From contig NC_133109.1 of assembly GCF_022965805.1 (NCBI RefSeq), forward strand, positions 2,953,869 through 3,017,868: a DNA stretch of 64,000 bases, read 5' to 3'. Below, one piece after another: positions 43,597 to 56,097 of the stretch (within the stretch, counting starts at the first letter, position 1; each line of letters begins with the position of its first letter). This DNA is from Primulina eburnea. Lineage: Eukaryota > Streptophyta > Magnoliopsida > Lamiales > Gesneriaceae. The translations under genes and the position numbers were made by a program. The notes beneath the pieces were generated by a model. It was not told where the DNA came from. It saw only the letters and a program-made list of their open reading frames with translations, and did no database searches.

Positions 43597-46500
43597 TGTA
43601 ACGTCTCGAAAATCGAAAAGTCCACATAAATTACATGCATGCAAATTATAAAATTCTTTGGTATTTTATTAAATTCTTTTAGAGCATAAAATGTGTTTTT
43701 ATTTTATTAAATTGTGTTTAATTATTTTTATGCATTTTATGCATTATTATTGCATGAAAGGATTTAATTCATGAAATTTTAAAAGTTCATGCGCTTTGAT
43801 TTTTAAGTTTCATTTCGCGTTCGAACGAGGAACGAAGATCGGAGAATTTTCAAGAAAATAATTTTTATTACACGATTAATTTTTATTAATTAATATAAGA
43901 TGTTTTAAAGATATTTTTCATGAATTGGAATTTATTGGGTATTTTTAACCGCAAGATTTTAATTTTTATCGGTACGCAAATTTTAGCAAATCGGAGAAAT
44001 TTTTGAGGGTTCGGCTAATATTTTCAAAAAATTTCCAACACTAAATATTTTCGGGAGTATGTTTGGATTTAATGAGCCAACTTTTAAGCTCGTTGGACTT
44101 AAAACTCTTTTAATCTTTTAATTAAACCATTTAAGGTCATTAGTTATTTGATTAATAATTAATTAAATATTATAATGACTACCCTACACCCATTATTACC
44201 TTTTCCAACAGCCGACACCCCATTTACAATTCATTATCTTCGGTTTCAGAACCTCCATGGCATTCATCCATCGACCAAGCTCATTTCTCCTTCAAGAAAA
44301 ATTCCCCGGCTTGTTTACCGATGATCGTTCTTCGGTTTTCTTTCGAATTAATTACCAGGCACGCTGTGTACTTTCCTTGCTGCATCATTCACGTCATAAA
44401 TATGTTTTTTTTTGGGTGTTTCGTGTGTTTAGTTTCGATCCATGCAAAGTTTTCAGTTTATGGTTCGGTTGACTTGAATTATGCTTAAATCCTTGCACCT
44501 CTCACGTTTTAATTCATTGTTGTGAAAGGGCTGCGTTTTCTGAATTATGGTGCAAGGGGGCTGCTGTATTAGGATGGCAAGGGGCTGTACAGATCTTGGT
44601 TGTTGAGGTTTAGGTGCTGGTGTGTTAAGGTCGACGATCGTGCTGTTTAGAAGCTGGAGACGGGTGGAGCTCGGGTTGATAGCTTAGATCGAAGGTTGCT
44701 TCTTGGGTGGCCGAGGGTTAAGGATGGCAGGATCGGGAGATTCGAACGAGCCAGCGGTGCGAGAACCCTTCCTAACCTTGAACCAGACCCTGGTGGGGCT
44801 GAGACATGGCTTGGGATGATTCGGACTCAGCTGGGCGTGATTAGGAACTAGATCGTACAAGAGAGAAGGCTTCGGGTGTTTGGTGATCGCAAGTAGTGTG
44901 TTTTCGGGGCTAGGGGCTGTATGCCTGGTGCAGCTGTCGTGGGGCTGTAGGATCACGTCTATGGAGTCTAGCAGGGTCCTAGGGCGGTCTAGGGAAGGTC
45001 GAGCCATGGCTGGTCCTCGATGATTCGGTCTAAGAACGTTAAAACAAGAATTGGGTGCAATAGGGTCAAGGTGGGAAGCTTGCTGGAATTTTCCAGCAAC
45101 TATTCAGGACTTTATTCAAGTTTCTAAGGGCTCAATTTGTGATCTTTAGGACATTTAGATGTTCACTAAGGGTTGTAAAAAGTTGGGGAAATTTTGGTTA
45201 AGTTTCAAGTCGATTCGGGTTAAAACCGGGACTCCGGTCCAAGTTTTAAAACGAATCGGTTAAGTTATGAAATGAGCTCGAGTTTACATTTAGGAATGCT
45301 TATAAATATTTTTTGGGACATTTTTAGGAGTTTGGTAAGTTTCGGATCAAAATAATGAGTTTTGGATTTATCAGGGATTTAATAGTCGCACGAAAAGTTA
45401 ATTAAGGAATTAATTGAAAACGCCTAGACTTAAGCTTAATAAAATTATGGAAAATTATATTTAAGCTCAAATAATTATTAGAATTCTCAGTTTTTAATTC
45501 GGAAATTTTATGCTAAGGTTTGGTTTAATTCGGGATTAAAGCGCATTAAGATGTTATATTTAAAGATTAATTTAAAAGTCATCGATTTAAGCCAAATAAA
45601 AATATGAGAAAATTCATGTAGGCTTAAATAATTATTTGGGGCATGTTAGGGTCAATGGAATTAAGAAAATGTCAAAAACGTGGAATTTTACGTTTAGGGG
45701 TGAAACGATAATTTTTGGGTTTCTAGCGGCAAAATAGTCATTTTGCACCCGGGGTGAGATTTTGGTCCTGGCAGCGCCCTGAGCACATTTTATCATATTT
45801 TAAATGTTTATGCATCATGAATATGATTTTTATGAAATTATGAAAATACGTTGCATGCTTGATTTTAAAGAAAATTTACGTATATGCATGATTTTGATAA
45901 GTGATGAAAATGATGATGTTTTTGAAGGATGGGAGTTTGTTGTGACTGACGATATATGTATACGATGATATGATTGGAGATATCGTGAGGGAAAAGGCCC
46001 CCAGAGGGAGCCCATTTACGGGAGAAGGCCCCAGAGGGAGCCCGACGATCGTATTTCCATTGACATGATATGAGATATGATGAGCTGAGGCCAAGGCTCA
46101 GTGGACGGGTAATGCTGTCGCTGATGTCCCCGCCGTCGGGTACCGCGATTTTATAGATGGATCCATCGATAGAGCTGATACGATAGAGCTGATACGAAAG
46201 TCACAACTAATGAACTGAATTCAATTAAAAAGAACACGTATACGTATATGATGACATGAGATGATATGTTTTGACACGATATGATTTTACACGACACGTA
46301 TACGTATATGATGACATGAGATGACATGCTTTCGCACGATACGATTTTACACGACACGTTTACATTATGCTTTTAAGTTCATGAAAGATATGTTGAGTAT
46401 GATATTTTTCACTACTGTGTGCTATGTATATGTACTTGTTATTAACGGTGCGGGTGTGTTGAGTCTTTAGACTCACTAGGCGTGTGTGATGCATGTGAGC

Positions 46501-46808
46501 TTAATGATGAGGAGACTGGAGGTGCCGAACTCTGAGTAGGCAGACCTGGTGCTGTGACATGACCGACCACATGTTTTCCGCATTACGTTTTATGAGATTG
46601 AGAGGAGATAATATTTTCATGCGTTGATGATTTTAAGATTTTTACTCATTTATGTTTACGCATGATTTTGGGACGAGTATTGTTATTTTAAATTGTATTA
46701 TTTTTACGGTCATATAATTACGATTACAGATAAATGTCTTTTGAAAATACGAGTTGTTTAAAAAAAAAAATATTCCGCCCTTTTTAAAAAAACGAGTGAG
46801 ACGTCACA
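43597..46808 (+). repeat. 5' LTR of the outer element (about 3.2 kb)
   Basis: Complete LTR with TG...CA. Contains a doubled AAGGCCCC(C)AGAGGGAGCCC motif (45990-46040), a 61-bp tandem pair with ACGTATACGTATATG (46237-46360) and hairpin TGAGTCT/AGACTCA (46460-46475). Confidence 0.9.
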
Positions 46809-46810
46809 GT

Positions 46811-46822
46811 TGGTATCAGAGC
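46811..46822 (+). promoter_or_regulatory. Primer-binding site, initiator tRNA-Met
   Basis: TGGTATCAGAGC, two bases after the 5' LTR end. Confidence 0.9.
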
Positions 46823-48028
46823 CAGGTTCCTATATAGGGTTGTGCCACCGCCAGTTTCTGCAGCTCAGTCTTCAAGCCTCAAGTCTGTAAGCTTTTATGA
46901 TTTAAATGTTTTAAATGATTTACTTTTATCACCTGCATGTTAACATGATTTACGCTTTCGGATGATCTGCGGTGTAACGAACCGTATTTTTCGTACTTAA
47001 AATTTGCGAAAAATTAAAAATTTTCTTAAATGTAAACATCCATACGGTCGTCACTCAACATTCATAAAATATCTTTGAAATCAACCATCACGAATAAAAT
47101 TTGCTAAAAGAAAAGCTGTCTCAAATGTCTCACATCCAAATCATAAAATCAGAGTATTTAAAAATTTTGCTGAAGAACATAAACTTGGCAGTCCTCGGGT
47201 CTAGCCTCCCACTCAGTCCAAGCCTGCCCCTTGGTCGCCACCTCCTGCCTCCTCAACATAGTCACCTGCATCGATCAAGTCTAGTGAGTCTAAAGACTCA
47301 ACACGTATAAACTGGGATAACGAGTACTACATAATAAAATCGCATGCAATTTAAAAATAGACGTATATAGCTTGAAACTTGAACTTGCATAATAACTAGA
47401 ACATACGTACGTACATAACTAGACGTGCCATCAACATAAACTTTTCTTAAACATACTGCATACTGGAACATACGTAAATTCAACATTTTCGTAGAGGATG
47501 TTTCAAAGCAAGTGATCCATACATAATAAACGCCTGATCAGACACACCACAGTACTGGGCTGACAGGGACGTATCCACTGCCGCATACATAAGATCCCCG
47601 TTCATAATTTAACGGGCTGGTTGGTCCCCGTTCATAATTTAACGCTTTCCAACCACGATCTAACCCGTTCATAATTTAACAGGCGGATTGGTCTCCGTTC
47701 ATAATTTAACGCTTTCCAATCCTAAACATAATTTGGTCACAAGACATTTAGCATACCTCAAAAACTTAAAATATTTTCTTGTTGCACGTCGACATACTTA
47801 CTTGGCGTTGAGGGATTCGTTGGACTTCGACTGGGCCGTTGCTGCACATACTATCATGAAATTGCATACTTAACTTGCATAACTTAACGTAGAAATCATA
47901 CTTACTCTCGAGTTCGATCATTACTTAGGACATTCTAAAATTTCTCATAACACGACCTTGATAATCCTTGCACTAAACCATGACGTCTAACCTCGAAGCA
48001 TACTAAATTATTTTTCCCAAAACGAAGG

Positions 48029-48252
48029 ACACGGACCCCGTACCTACATCCGTGTAGGGGTCCGTGTAGACTCTGGAAAAAGACACCGAAGGAAAGCAAA
48101 GGCACGGACCCCGTGTCAGGGTCCAGGTGAGGGTCCGTGTAGCTACTGCCTGGTGTGTGTGTCGGAAGAGAAGGGCACGGACCCCGTCTATAGGTCCGAG
48201 TCAGGATCCGTGTACCTATTGTGAAGGGAGTACTCGGAAAGGGGAGGGGCAC
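48029..48252. repeat. Palindrome array E (left part), 73-bp period
   Basis: CACGGACCCCGT units begin at 48030, 48103 and 48176, exactly 73 bases apart; a fourth starts at about 48249 (GGCAC) and is cut by the inner gypsy insertion. Its remainder (CGGACCCCGTGCCAGGGTCC...) lies at 56057-56097. Same palindrome as arrays C and D, in an unrelated LTR. Confidence 0.85.
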
Positions 48253-49311
48253 TGTAAGGCCCGATATTATATCATTTTAATCCGAGATTATTTAATTTAC
48301 GAATTTTGGAATGATGAATTAAATTCCTCGATTTTTGTAATTAATAAGGATTACAGGTATTAGACGAGTAGTCTTATGACAGAAGTGCCGTTAGTGGTGG
48401 GATCACCACGGGCACATTGCACGATGTCATAAGATGGTGTATTGGCGGATGTGCCAAAGACTGTCACTGGATGTTTGGCTATCGATGTGGATAGGATGGT
48501 GGCTTTTTCTATTACTGTTAATCAGTATGGTATCGATGTGGATAGATTAGTAGCTCTTCTATTACTGTTAATCAATGTTATATCGATGTGGATAGAATTA
48601 GAGTTGCTTCTATTACTGTTAATCGGTACTATATTGATGTGGATAGAATAATAGCTTCCTCTATTACTGGTAATCTATACCGTATCGATGTGAATAGAAC
48701 TGGAGTCTTTTCTATTACTGTTGATCGATACCATATCGGCGTGGATAGAACTGGAGTCTTTTCTATTACTGCTAGTCGATATACGCATGCCAACTTCTGG
48801 AATCGGGATCCCTAGACTAGGATTGAGTCTAGTCTGAGTGATGTAGCTACGAGTATTGTCGACAGTTTGATATTGATTATGTTTCAGACGTTGTTACATA
48901 TATCTGTTACCTGATAACATGCTTTATAATGTTTATATGATTGCATGTTCGTTGATTTATACTGGGAGTATATTCTCACCGGTTTATCTGGCTGTTGTCT
49001 TGTCTGTATGTGTACTTGACAAAAGGTGGGACAGGATCAGGGTCCAGGAGATGAAGAAAGAGATCATGATTAGAGTTGTGGCACCGGACTTGGACTAGAG
49101 ATAGGGTTGAACACTTGATAGTAGTTGTCAAACCCTAGTTTGAATAAATGTGTGTGATACAGGACTTGTATTTTATATACTGATATGTATGTATGGTTTG
49201 ATTTCACTACGTTCCGCATTTTAAAAAGAAAAAAATTTTAGACCCTGTTTTATAATTGATTAATTAATCCCAAAGATGATTTAGAACTGGATTAGCGTCC
49301 GGGTCCCCACA
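48253..49311 (+). repeat. 5' LTR of the inner gypsy element (internally deleted)
   Basis: About 1059 bp, starting TGTAAGGCCCG, ending GGGTCCCCACA. Compared with the 3' LTR it lacks 850 bp at about 48350, between GATT repeats. The missing part would include the presumptive promoter and leader. Confidence 0.9.
48481..48786 (+). repeat. 51-bp tandem repeat, six units (5' LTR)
   Basis: Units start ATCGATGTGGATAGA and contain TCTATTACTGTTAATC; lengths 51, 50, 51, 51, 51, 51. A reading frame through the units gives a 17-residue periodic peptide, but it lies in the LTR and has no start context. Confidence 0.9.
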
Positions 49312-49316
49312 ACAGG

Positions 49317-49328
49317 TGGTATCAGAGC
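49317..49328 (+). promoter_or_regulatory. Primer-binding site, initiator tRNA-Met
   Basis: TGGTATCAGAGC a few bases after the LTR end. Confidence 0.9.
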
Positions 49329-49552
49329 GATAGATCCCTTAGACTGAGATAGAAGCTAGTGAGCGGGGTAGATTGATTTTCTTTCCTGCTTTTGATTGCT
49401 AGCATGATTCCTGTTTTAATATATGCTACCTGAATTATCTGATATTGATATGGTATTGTATATTATTGGAATGGATCAGCTGTAAGATGATCCGAGGAGG
49501 ATTGAAACTGGTAAGTGGTATTTGGAATTACTAACCTCTTCGATTATCAGGT

Positions 49553-52500
49553 ATGCCTCCGAGAAGGATACCAGAACAGGGAAGTACATCGAATCCTCCT
49601 ATGGATGTGACCCCTACTCCAATGGAGCAATTGTTGAAAAGATTTCAGTCATTCCATCCACCGACTTTGAAAGGGACGGAGAATTCCGTGGAATGTGAAA
49701 GTTGGTTGGACGATATTGAATCGTTGTTCGAATCTTTGGAATATACTGAGGAAAAGAGGGTGAAACAGATCGGACACCAGATGCATGACGTTGCTAAACA
49801 CTGGTGGAACACGACAAAACGGGCTTTGGAATTACGAGGTACGGCCATTACCTGGAATGTGTTTAAGACTGAATTTTATCTACGGTTCTTTCCAGTTTCA
49901 TATAGGAAGGACAAGGGAGCCGAGTTTGCAAACTTGAAACAAGGCCAGTTAAACATTGAGGATTATGTGACTAAGTTCTCTACTCTGCTCCGATTTGCCC
50001 CTCATGTGGCTGGGAGTGATGAGGCCGTTGCAGACCATTTCATAAATGGTCTAAATCTTGAAATATTTACCCTGGTGAATACCGGAAGGCCAAACAATTT
50101 CACTGATGCACTGAATCGAGCTAAGGGAGCTGAAGCCGGATTGATAAGACAGAAAGAGGCTTCGTTTGTGCCTTCAGCACCGAGTTCACATATGCCTCCA
50201 CCATTTCCTCGATTTGAGAGCGGCGGTGGAAGTGGGAAGAAAGACTTCCTGAAGGCTAAGGGGAAGAAATTCAAGAAAGCTGGGAGTAGCTCCTCTAGTT
50301 CGAGTGGCTCTAGACAGACTAGTCAGGGCCAGAGTTATACAGGACCATACTGTAGCACCTGTGGAGGGAGGCATTCCACAGAGCAGTGCAGAGGAGTGTT
50401 CGGCAACTGCCGCATTTGTAAGCAGCATGGACACTTTGCTCGAGTGTGTCCACAGAGAGGTGCATAGGGATCACAGGAAGCTGAGTCATCTGGATCAGTT
50501 GCTCAGACAGGGAGACGACCCTCTGCCGTTCATTCCTTTCAGCCAGCACCGTCTACTCTGTCACAGCAGAGGCCAGGAGGGGGCCAGACAGCGAGCCAGC
50601 CTCCTAGACAGCAGGCCCGATTGTTTGCTTTGACTGAGGAGCAAGCTCAGGATGCACCTGATGATGTCGTGGCAGGTAACTGTTTTATTTCTGGTTATCC
50701 TGCATATGTATTGATTGATACTAGTGCATCTCATACTTTCATATCTGAGCGATTTGCTTTGATGCATTCTTTGCCTATTGAGTCTTTAGCTACTGTAGTA
50801 TCTGTCTCGTCTCCGTTAGGGACATGTTTGATATCAGTGAAGTCTGTGAAATTTTGTATACTGCAGTATGATGGGCATAAGATTGAGTTAGACTGTATTG
50901 TGCTTGGAATATCTGACTTTGATTGTATTATTGGTATTGATACATTAACCAAGTACAGAGCTACAGTTGATTGTTTCCACAAGATAGTTCGATTCAGACC
51001 TGAAATGGCTGAGGAGTGGAAATTTTACGGTAAGGGTTCTCGAGCCAGAATTCTTTTGATATCTGCAATGAATATGACACCATTATTGCAGAAAGGAGCG
51101 GATGGATTCTTGGTATATTCAGTTGATTTACTGAAGTCGAGCCCATCATTGGCGGACTTGCCAGTGGTGTGTGAGTTTGCTGATGTCTTTCCAGATGAGA
51201 TTCCTGGATTGCCTCCGATTCAAAAGATAGACTTCAGCATTGAATTGATGCCAGGAACAGTTCCGATTTCGAGAGCTCCATACCAGATGGCACCGATCGA
51301 ATTAAAAGAATTGAAAGAACAGTTGGAGGATTTGCTGGCCAAGGGGTATATCAGACCGAGTGTATCTCCTTGGGGTGCTCCAGTACTGTTCGTGAGAAAG
51401 AAAGACGGGTCGATGAGACTTTGTATCGACTACCGGCAATTGAATAAGGCAACGGTAAAGAATAAATATCCATTGCCTCGTATTGATGATCTGTTTGATC
51501 AGTTGCAGGGTTCATCTGTGTATTCCAAGATCGACTTGAGATCTGGATACCATCAATTGAGAGTCAGGGATTCTGATATCTCAAAGACATCATTCAGAAC
51601 CAGGTATGGACACTATGAGTTTATTGTCATGCCTTTTGGGTTAACGAATGCACCGGCGGTATTCATGGGATTGATGAACCGCATTTTTCAGAAATATTTG
51701 GATGATTTTGTTATCATATTCATTGATGATATATTGATTTATTCAAAGAATATGATTGAGCATGCAAATCATCTGAGGACGGTGTTGAGAATTTTGAGGG
51801 CGGAGAAATTATATGCTAAACTGTCGAAATGCGAGTTCTGGTTGAAACAGGTGGTATTTCTGGGACATATTATATCCGGAGACGGTATAGCTGTTGATCC
51901 TAGTAAGGTTGAGGCAGTGATTTCTTGGCCGAGACCAACATCTGTACCAGAGATACGCAGCTTTATGGGTTTGGCAGGATATTATCGCCGATTCATTAAA
52001 GATTTTTCAAGTATTGCCAAACCGATTACACAGTTGACTCAGAAGAATGCTCCATTTGTGTGGACAGAAGACTGTGAATCCAGTTTTCTTGAGTTGAAAA
52101 AGAGATTGACCAGTGCGTCTGTGTTGACGATTCCTTCAGGCACTGGTGGATTTGTCGTTTATTGTGATGCATCTCACCGAGGATTGGGTTGTGTATTGAA
52201 GCAGCGGGGACATGTGATTGCTTATGCCTCGAGACAGCTGAAACCCCATGAAACTCGTTACCCAATTCATGATCTTGAATTGGCAGCCATATTCTTTGCA
52301 CTGAAGATATGGCGACATTACCTCTACGGTGAGAAATTCGAGATTTATTCTGATCACAAAAGCATGAAATATCTCTTTTCACAATCAGAGTTGAATATGA
52401 GACAGCGAAGATGACTGGATTTATTGAAAGATTTTGATTGTGAGATTAAATACTACCCAGGGAAATCCAATGCAGCAGCAGATGCACTGAGTCGAAAGGT

Positions 52501-54049
52501 ATGTTCGTTATCCTTATCGACTATGGGAGTCTCCAATTTGATAGAAGACTGCTGTTTGTCTGGATTAGTATTTGAGACAGATCAGAAACCCATGAGATTA
52601 TGTGCTATTCAAGCGGAACCAGAGCTAATTTTGAAAATTAAAGCGGCTCAGAAAGGTGATCAGAATATACAGAAGTCGATTGCTATGGTTAGAGCTGGAC
52701 ATCGATCGGAATACCAGGTTCGAAATGGTATTTTGTATGTGAATAATCGTTTAGTTGTGCCGAATGTTTCGGATTTGAGACAGCGAATACTGTCAGAAGC
52801 GCACAACAGTCGTTTTAGCATTCATCCTGGTGGCAGGAAAATGTATAATGACTTGAAGACACAATACTGGTGGAAAAAAATGAAAGCGGACATTGCTACA
52901 TTTGTATCAAAATGTCTGAATTGCCAACAGGTGAAGGCTGAAAGAAAGAAACCTGGAGGACTGTTACAGAGTTTGTCGATTCTTGAATGGAAATGGGATC
53001 ACATTTCCATGGACTTTGTGACACAGTTGCCACGTACCTCCCGAGGTTATGATGCGATTTGGGTGGTGATTGATCGATTGACCAAATCTGCATGTTTTAT
53101 TCCATACAAGATGACGTAAAGGTATGATCAGATGACCGATATCTATGTCAAAGAAGTTGTTAGACTGCACGGAGTGCCGAAGTCGATTGTGTCAGACCGT
53201 GATCCTCGGTTTACTTCACACTTCTGGCAGAGTTTGCAGCAAGCTCTCGGTACGAAGTTACATTTGAGTACCGCATATCATCCACAGACTGACGGACAGT
53301 CCGAGCGGACAATTCAGACATTGGAAGATATGCTAAGAGCTGTAGTGCTGGATTTTAGCACTAATTGGCAAGATGCATTGCCTCTCTGTGAATTTTCGTA
53401 CAACAACAGCTATCAAACGAGTATTGAGATGGCTCCTTTCGAAGCGTTGTACGGAAAGAAATGCAGATCCCCTCTTTACTGGGATGATATCTCTGAAGCT
53501 CCTGAGACTGGACCTGATATAATCAGAGATATGACTGAGAAAGTGAAATTGATTCAGAAGAAAATGATGGCAGCCCAGGATCGACAAGCCAAATATGCCA
53601 ACCTTCGACGTAGACCGTTGGTATTTGAAAGTGGAGACCGAGTATTTCTGAAGATTTCTCCTTTCAGAGGTGTTGTCAGATTTGGCAAGAAAGGAAAATT
53701 GTCTCCAAGATATGTGGGTCCATATGAGATTCTTGAAAAGATAGGAGATCGTGCCTATCGACTCGCATTGCCGCCTTCTTTATCTGGAATACATGATGTC
53801 TTTCATGTATCAATGCTGCGGAAATACCTCCCTGATGATTCTCACGTGATTCAGCCAGACGAGACTGAGCTGGATGAGACATTGAGTTATGTCGAGAAAC
53901 CGATCCGGATTATTGATCGTAAGGAAAAACAGCTCAGAACAAAGATGATTCCGTTGGTGAAAGTACAATGGACTCGTCATGGCGTGGAAGAATCCACTTG
54001 GGAAACTGAATCTGACATGAGACAAGAATTCCCAACATTATTCCACTGA
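49553..54049 (+). pseudogene. gag-pol: Gag-pol polyprotein, Tekay-type chromovirus, with three in-frame stops
   Basis: One frame of 1499 codons with no frameshift. Gag (49553-50464) has the retrotransposon gag domain (Y-R-K-D-K-G-A-E-F-A-N-L-K-Q-G near residue 120) and a CCHC knuckle (C-R-I-C-K-Q-H-G-H-F-A-R-V-C near residue 288). TAG at 50465-50467 follows. Protease carries D-T-S-A (50719-50730). RT has R-L-C-I-D-Y-R-Q-L, the M-P-F-G-L-T-N-A-P block and F-I-D-D (51718-51729). RNase H has Y-C-D-A-S and Y-S-D-H-K-S; TGA at 52412-52414 replaces the tryptophan of R-Q-R-R-W. Integrase has the H-x-H...C-x2-C finger, M-D-F-V, S-D-R-D-P-R-F and G-Q-S-E-R; TAA at 53117-53119 sits between the first and second catalytic D. 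A chromodomain-like tail (W-T-R-H-G-x-E-E-S-T-W-E) ends at 54049. The ATG at 49553 directly follows the leader. Confidence 0.95.
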
Positions 54050-54149
54050 TGTGAGTTTACTATTTAGTTTCTGTTATTTCTGATTTGATTGCCTGTGATA
54101 TGATTACTTGAGATTTCGAGGACGAAATCATGTCTCAGAGGGGGAGAAT

Positions 54150-56057
54150 TGTAAGGCCCGATATTATATCATTTTAATCCGAGATTATTTAATTTATGAA
54201 TTTTGGAATGATGAATTAAATTCCTCGATTTTTGTAATTAATAAGGATTGAAATTGAATTAAAAGATTGAGTGAGGACCAAATTGCAAATAAAGAAGACT
54301 TGAGGGACTAAAGAGCAAATATTGGCTTGAGTGGGACACATGTCCTTGCCATGCAATTTATATGGTAAAATCTTCATTCCACTTTCTGAATTCAGCCGAG
54401 GACCGAGAACATCGCTTGAGAATTCTCAAGTTTCTTTAAAGCTTGGGAAAATTGATTTTGTTCAATCCGTCTATCAGAATTTTGATCCGAACACAGTTCT
54501 GTGATCTTCTTGTCAACAGCTACAACTGGACGTAAGTTTTATTGAGTTTTGTTATCATTTGAAAAGATGATGTTGTAGAAATTTGATATATTTCATATAT
54601 GATGTTCTTGACATATTAGACATCATAGAATCGAAGTCAGATTAAGAAACGGACTGATTATGGAATTGTTATGAATTTCTGATTATATGGATTGTGAATT
54701 GAATAGATTTGGATTATAGACTGATTACAAATTGTATCGGATATGGGTTATGATTTGTAATTGATGTCTGGTGATACTGTATTGACGGGAATATCGGGAT
54801 TGTACCGTTATGCCGATGATTTGACTTAAATCCAGATTAATCAGTTTCAGTGTTGAATTGAGATTGGAATATTGATATTAGTATTCTCGATATGTCGTTT
54901 CAGATTTACAAAGACAGTCTTGAGTTCAGAACTGATATTCTGTAGACCGAGACTACAAACGGAAGGTATAAGTCAATGTGGTATTGGGAGATGGACTTGA
55001 GTCGGTTTAGACTTGGGTTTCCCTAAATCACATACTTTACTTTATTGCATTGATATTTGCATTGATTGATGATATACTTGTTTTCTGGAGTTATAGATTA
55101 CAGGTATTAGACGAGTAGTCTTATGACAGAAATGCCGTTAGTGGTGGGATCACCACGGGCACATTGCACGATGTCATAAGATGGTGTATTGGCGGATGTG
55201 CCAAAGACAGTCACTGGATGTTTGGCTATCGATGTGGATAGGATGGTGGCTTTTTCTATTACTGTTAATCAGTATGGTATCGATGTGGATAGATTAGTAG
55301 CTCTTCTATTACTGTTAATCGATGTTATATCGATGTGGATAGAATTAGAGTTGCTTCTATTACTGTTAATCGGTACTATATTGATGTGGATAGAATAATT
55401 GCTTCCTCTATTACTGGTAATCTATACCGTATCGATGTGAATAGAACTGGAGTCTTTTCTATTACTGTTGATCGATACCATATCGGCGTGGATAGAACTG
55501 GAGTCTTTTCTATTACTGCTAGTCGATATACGCATGCCAACTTCTGGAATCGGGATCCCTAGACTAGGATTGAGTCTAGTCTGAGTGATGTAGCTACGAG
55601 TATTGTCGACAGTTTGATATTGATTATGTTTCAGACGTTGTTACATATATCTGTTACCTGATAACATTCTTTATAATGTTTATATGATTGCATGTTTCGT
55701 TGATTTATACTGGGAGTATATTCTCACCGGTTTATCCGGCTGTTGTCTTGTCTGTATGTGTACTTGACAACAGGTGGGACAGGATCAGGGTCCAGGAGAT
55801 GAAGAGAGAGATCGTGATTAGAGTGGTGGCACCGGACTTGGACTAGAGATAGGGTTGAACACTTGATAGTAGTTGTCAAACCCTAGTTTGAATAATTGTG
55901 TGTGATACAGGACTTGTATTTTATATATTGATATGTATGTATGGTTTGATTTCAATACGTTCCGCATTTTAAAAAGAAAAAAATTTTAGACCCTGTTTTA
56001 TAATTGATTAATTAGTCCCAAAGATGATTTAGAACTGGATTAGCGTCCGGGTACCCC
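54150..56057 (+). repeat. 3' LTR of the inner gypsy element (full length)
   Basis: About 1.9 kb. Contains the 850-bp segment lost from the 5' LTR (54250-55099), with ACGTAAGTTTTATTG at 54530-54544, the 51-bp tandem repeats at 55228-55533 and a weak GGGAG/TCTC hairpin near 55712-55725. Confidence 0.9.
55228..55533 (+). repeat. 51-bp tandem repeat, six units (3' LTR)
   Basis: Same six units as in the 5' LTR with a few substitutions; copy number is unchanged between LTRs. Confidence 0.9.
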
Positions 56058-56097
56058 CCGGACCCCGTGCCAGGGTCCGTGTCCAGGTCCGTGTACC
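56057..56097. repeat. Palindrome array E (right remainder)
   Basis: CGGACCCCGTGCC, AGGGTCCGTG and AGGTCCGTGTACC continue the fourth unit interrupted at 48252. Confidence 0.75.

Larger units (their letters stand above)
48253..56057 (+). mobile_element. Ty3/gypsy chromovirus (Tekay-type), near-complete (inner layer)
   Basis: 5' LTR 48253-49311, PBS at 49317, one gag-pol frame 49553-54049, polypurine tract CAGAGGGGGAGAA (54136-54148), 3' LTR 54150-56057. Domain order gag, protease, RT, RNase H, integrase, chromodomain identifies a chromovirus; length and gag-pol fusion fit the Tekay/Del clade (inference). It landed inside the palindrome array of the middle-layer LTR. No target duplication is visible and the 3' LTR lacks its terminal ACA (GGGTACCCC against GGGTCCCCACA). 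Confidence 0.9.

Noticed and set aside
44257..44472. 71-codon frame identical at 60593-60808
   Set aside because: Identity follows from its position in paired LTRs of one element; no independent evidence of coding.
47101..47310. Short frames at 47101-47310, 47688-47873 and 56203-56451
   Set aside because: They lie inside the solo LTR, antisense or sense at random, and show no domain.
48481..48786. Regularly spaced repeats that could be mistaken for a CRISPR array
   Set aside because: Units are contiguous 51-bp tandem repeats without unique spacers, lie in a plant LTR, and occur again in the partner LTR.
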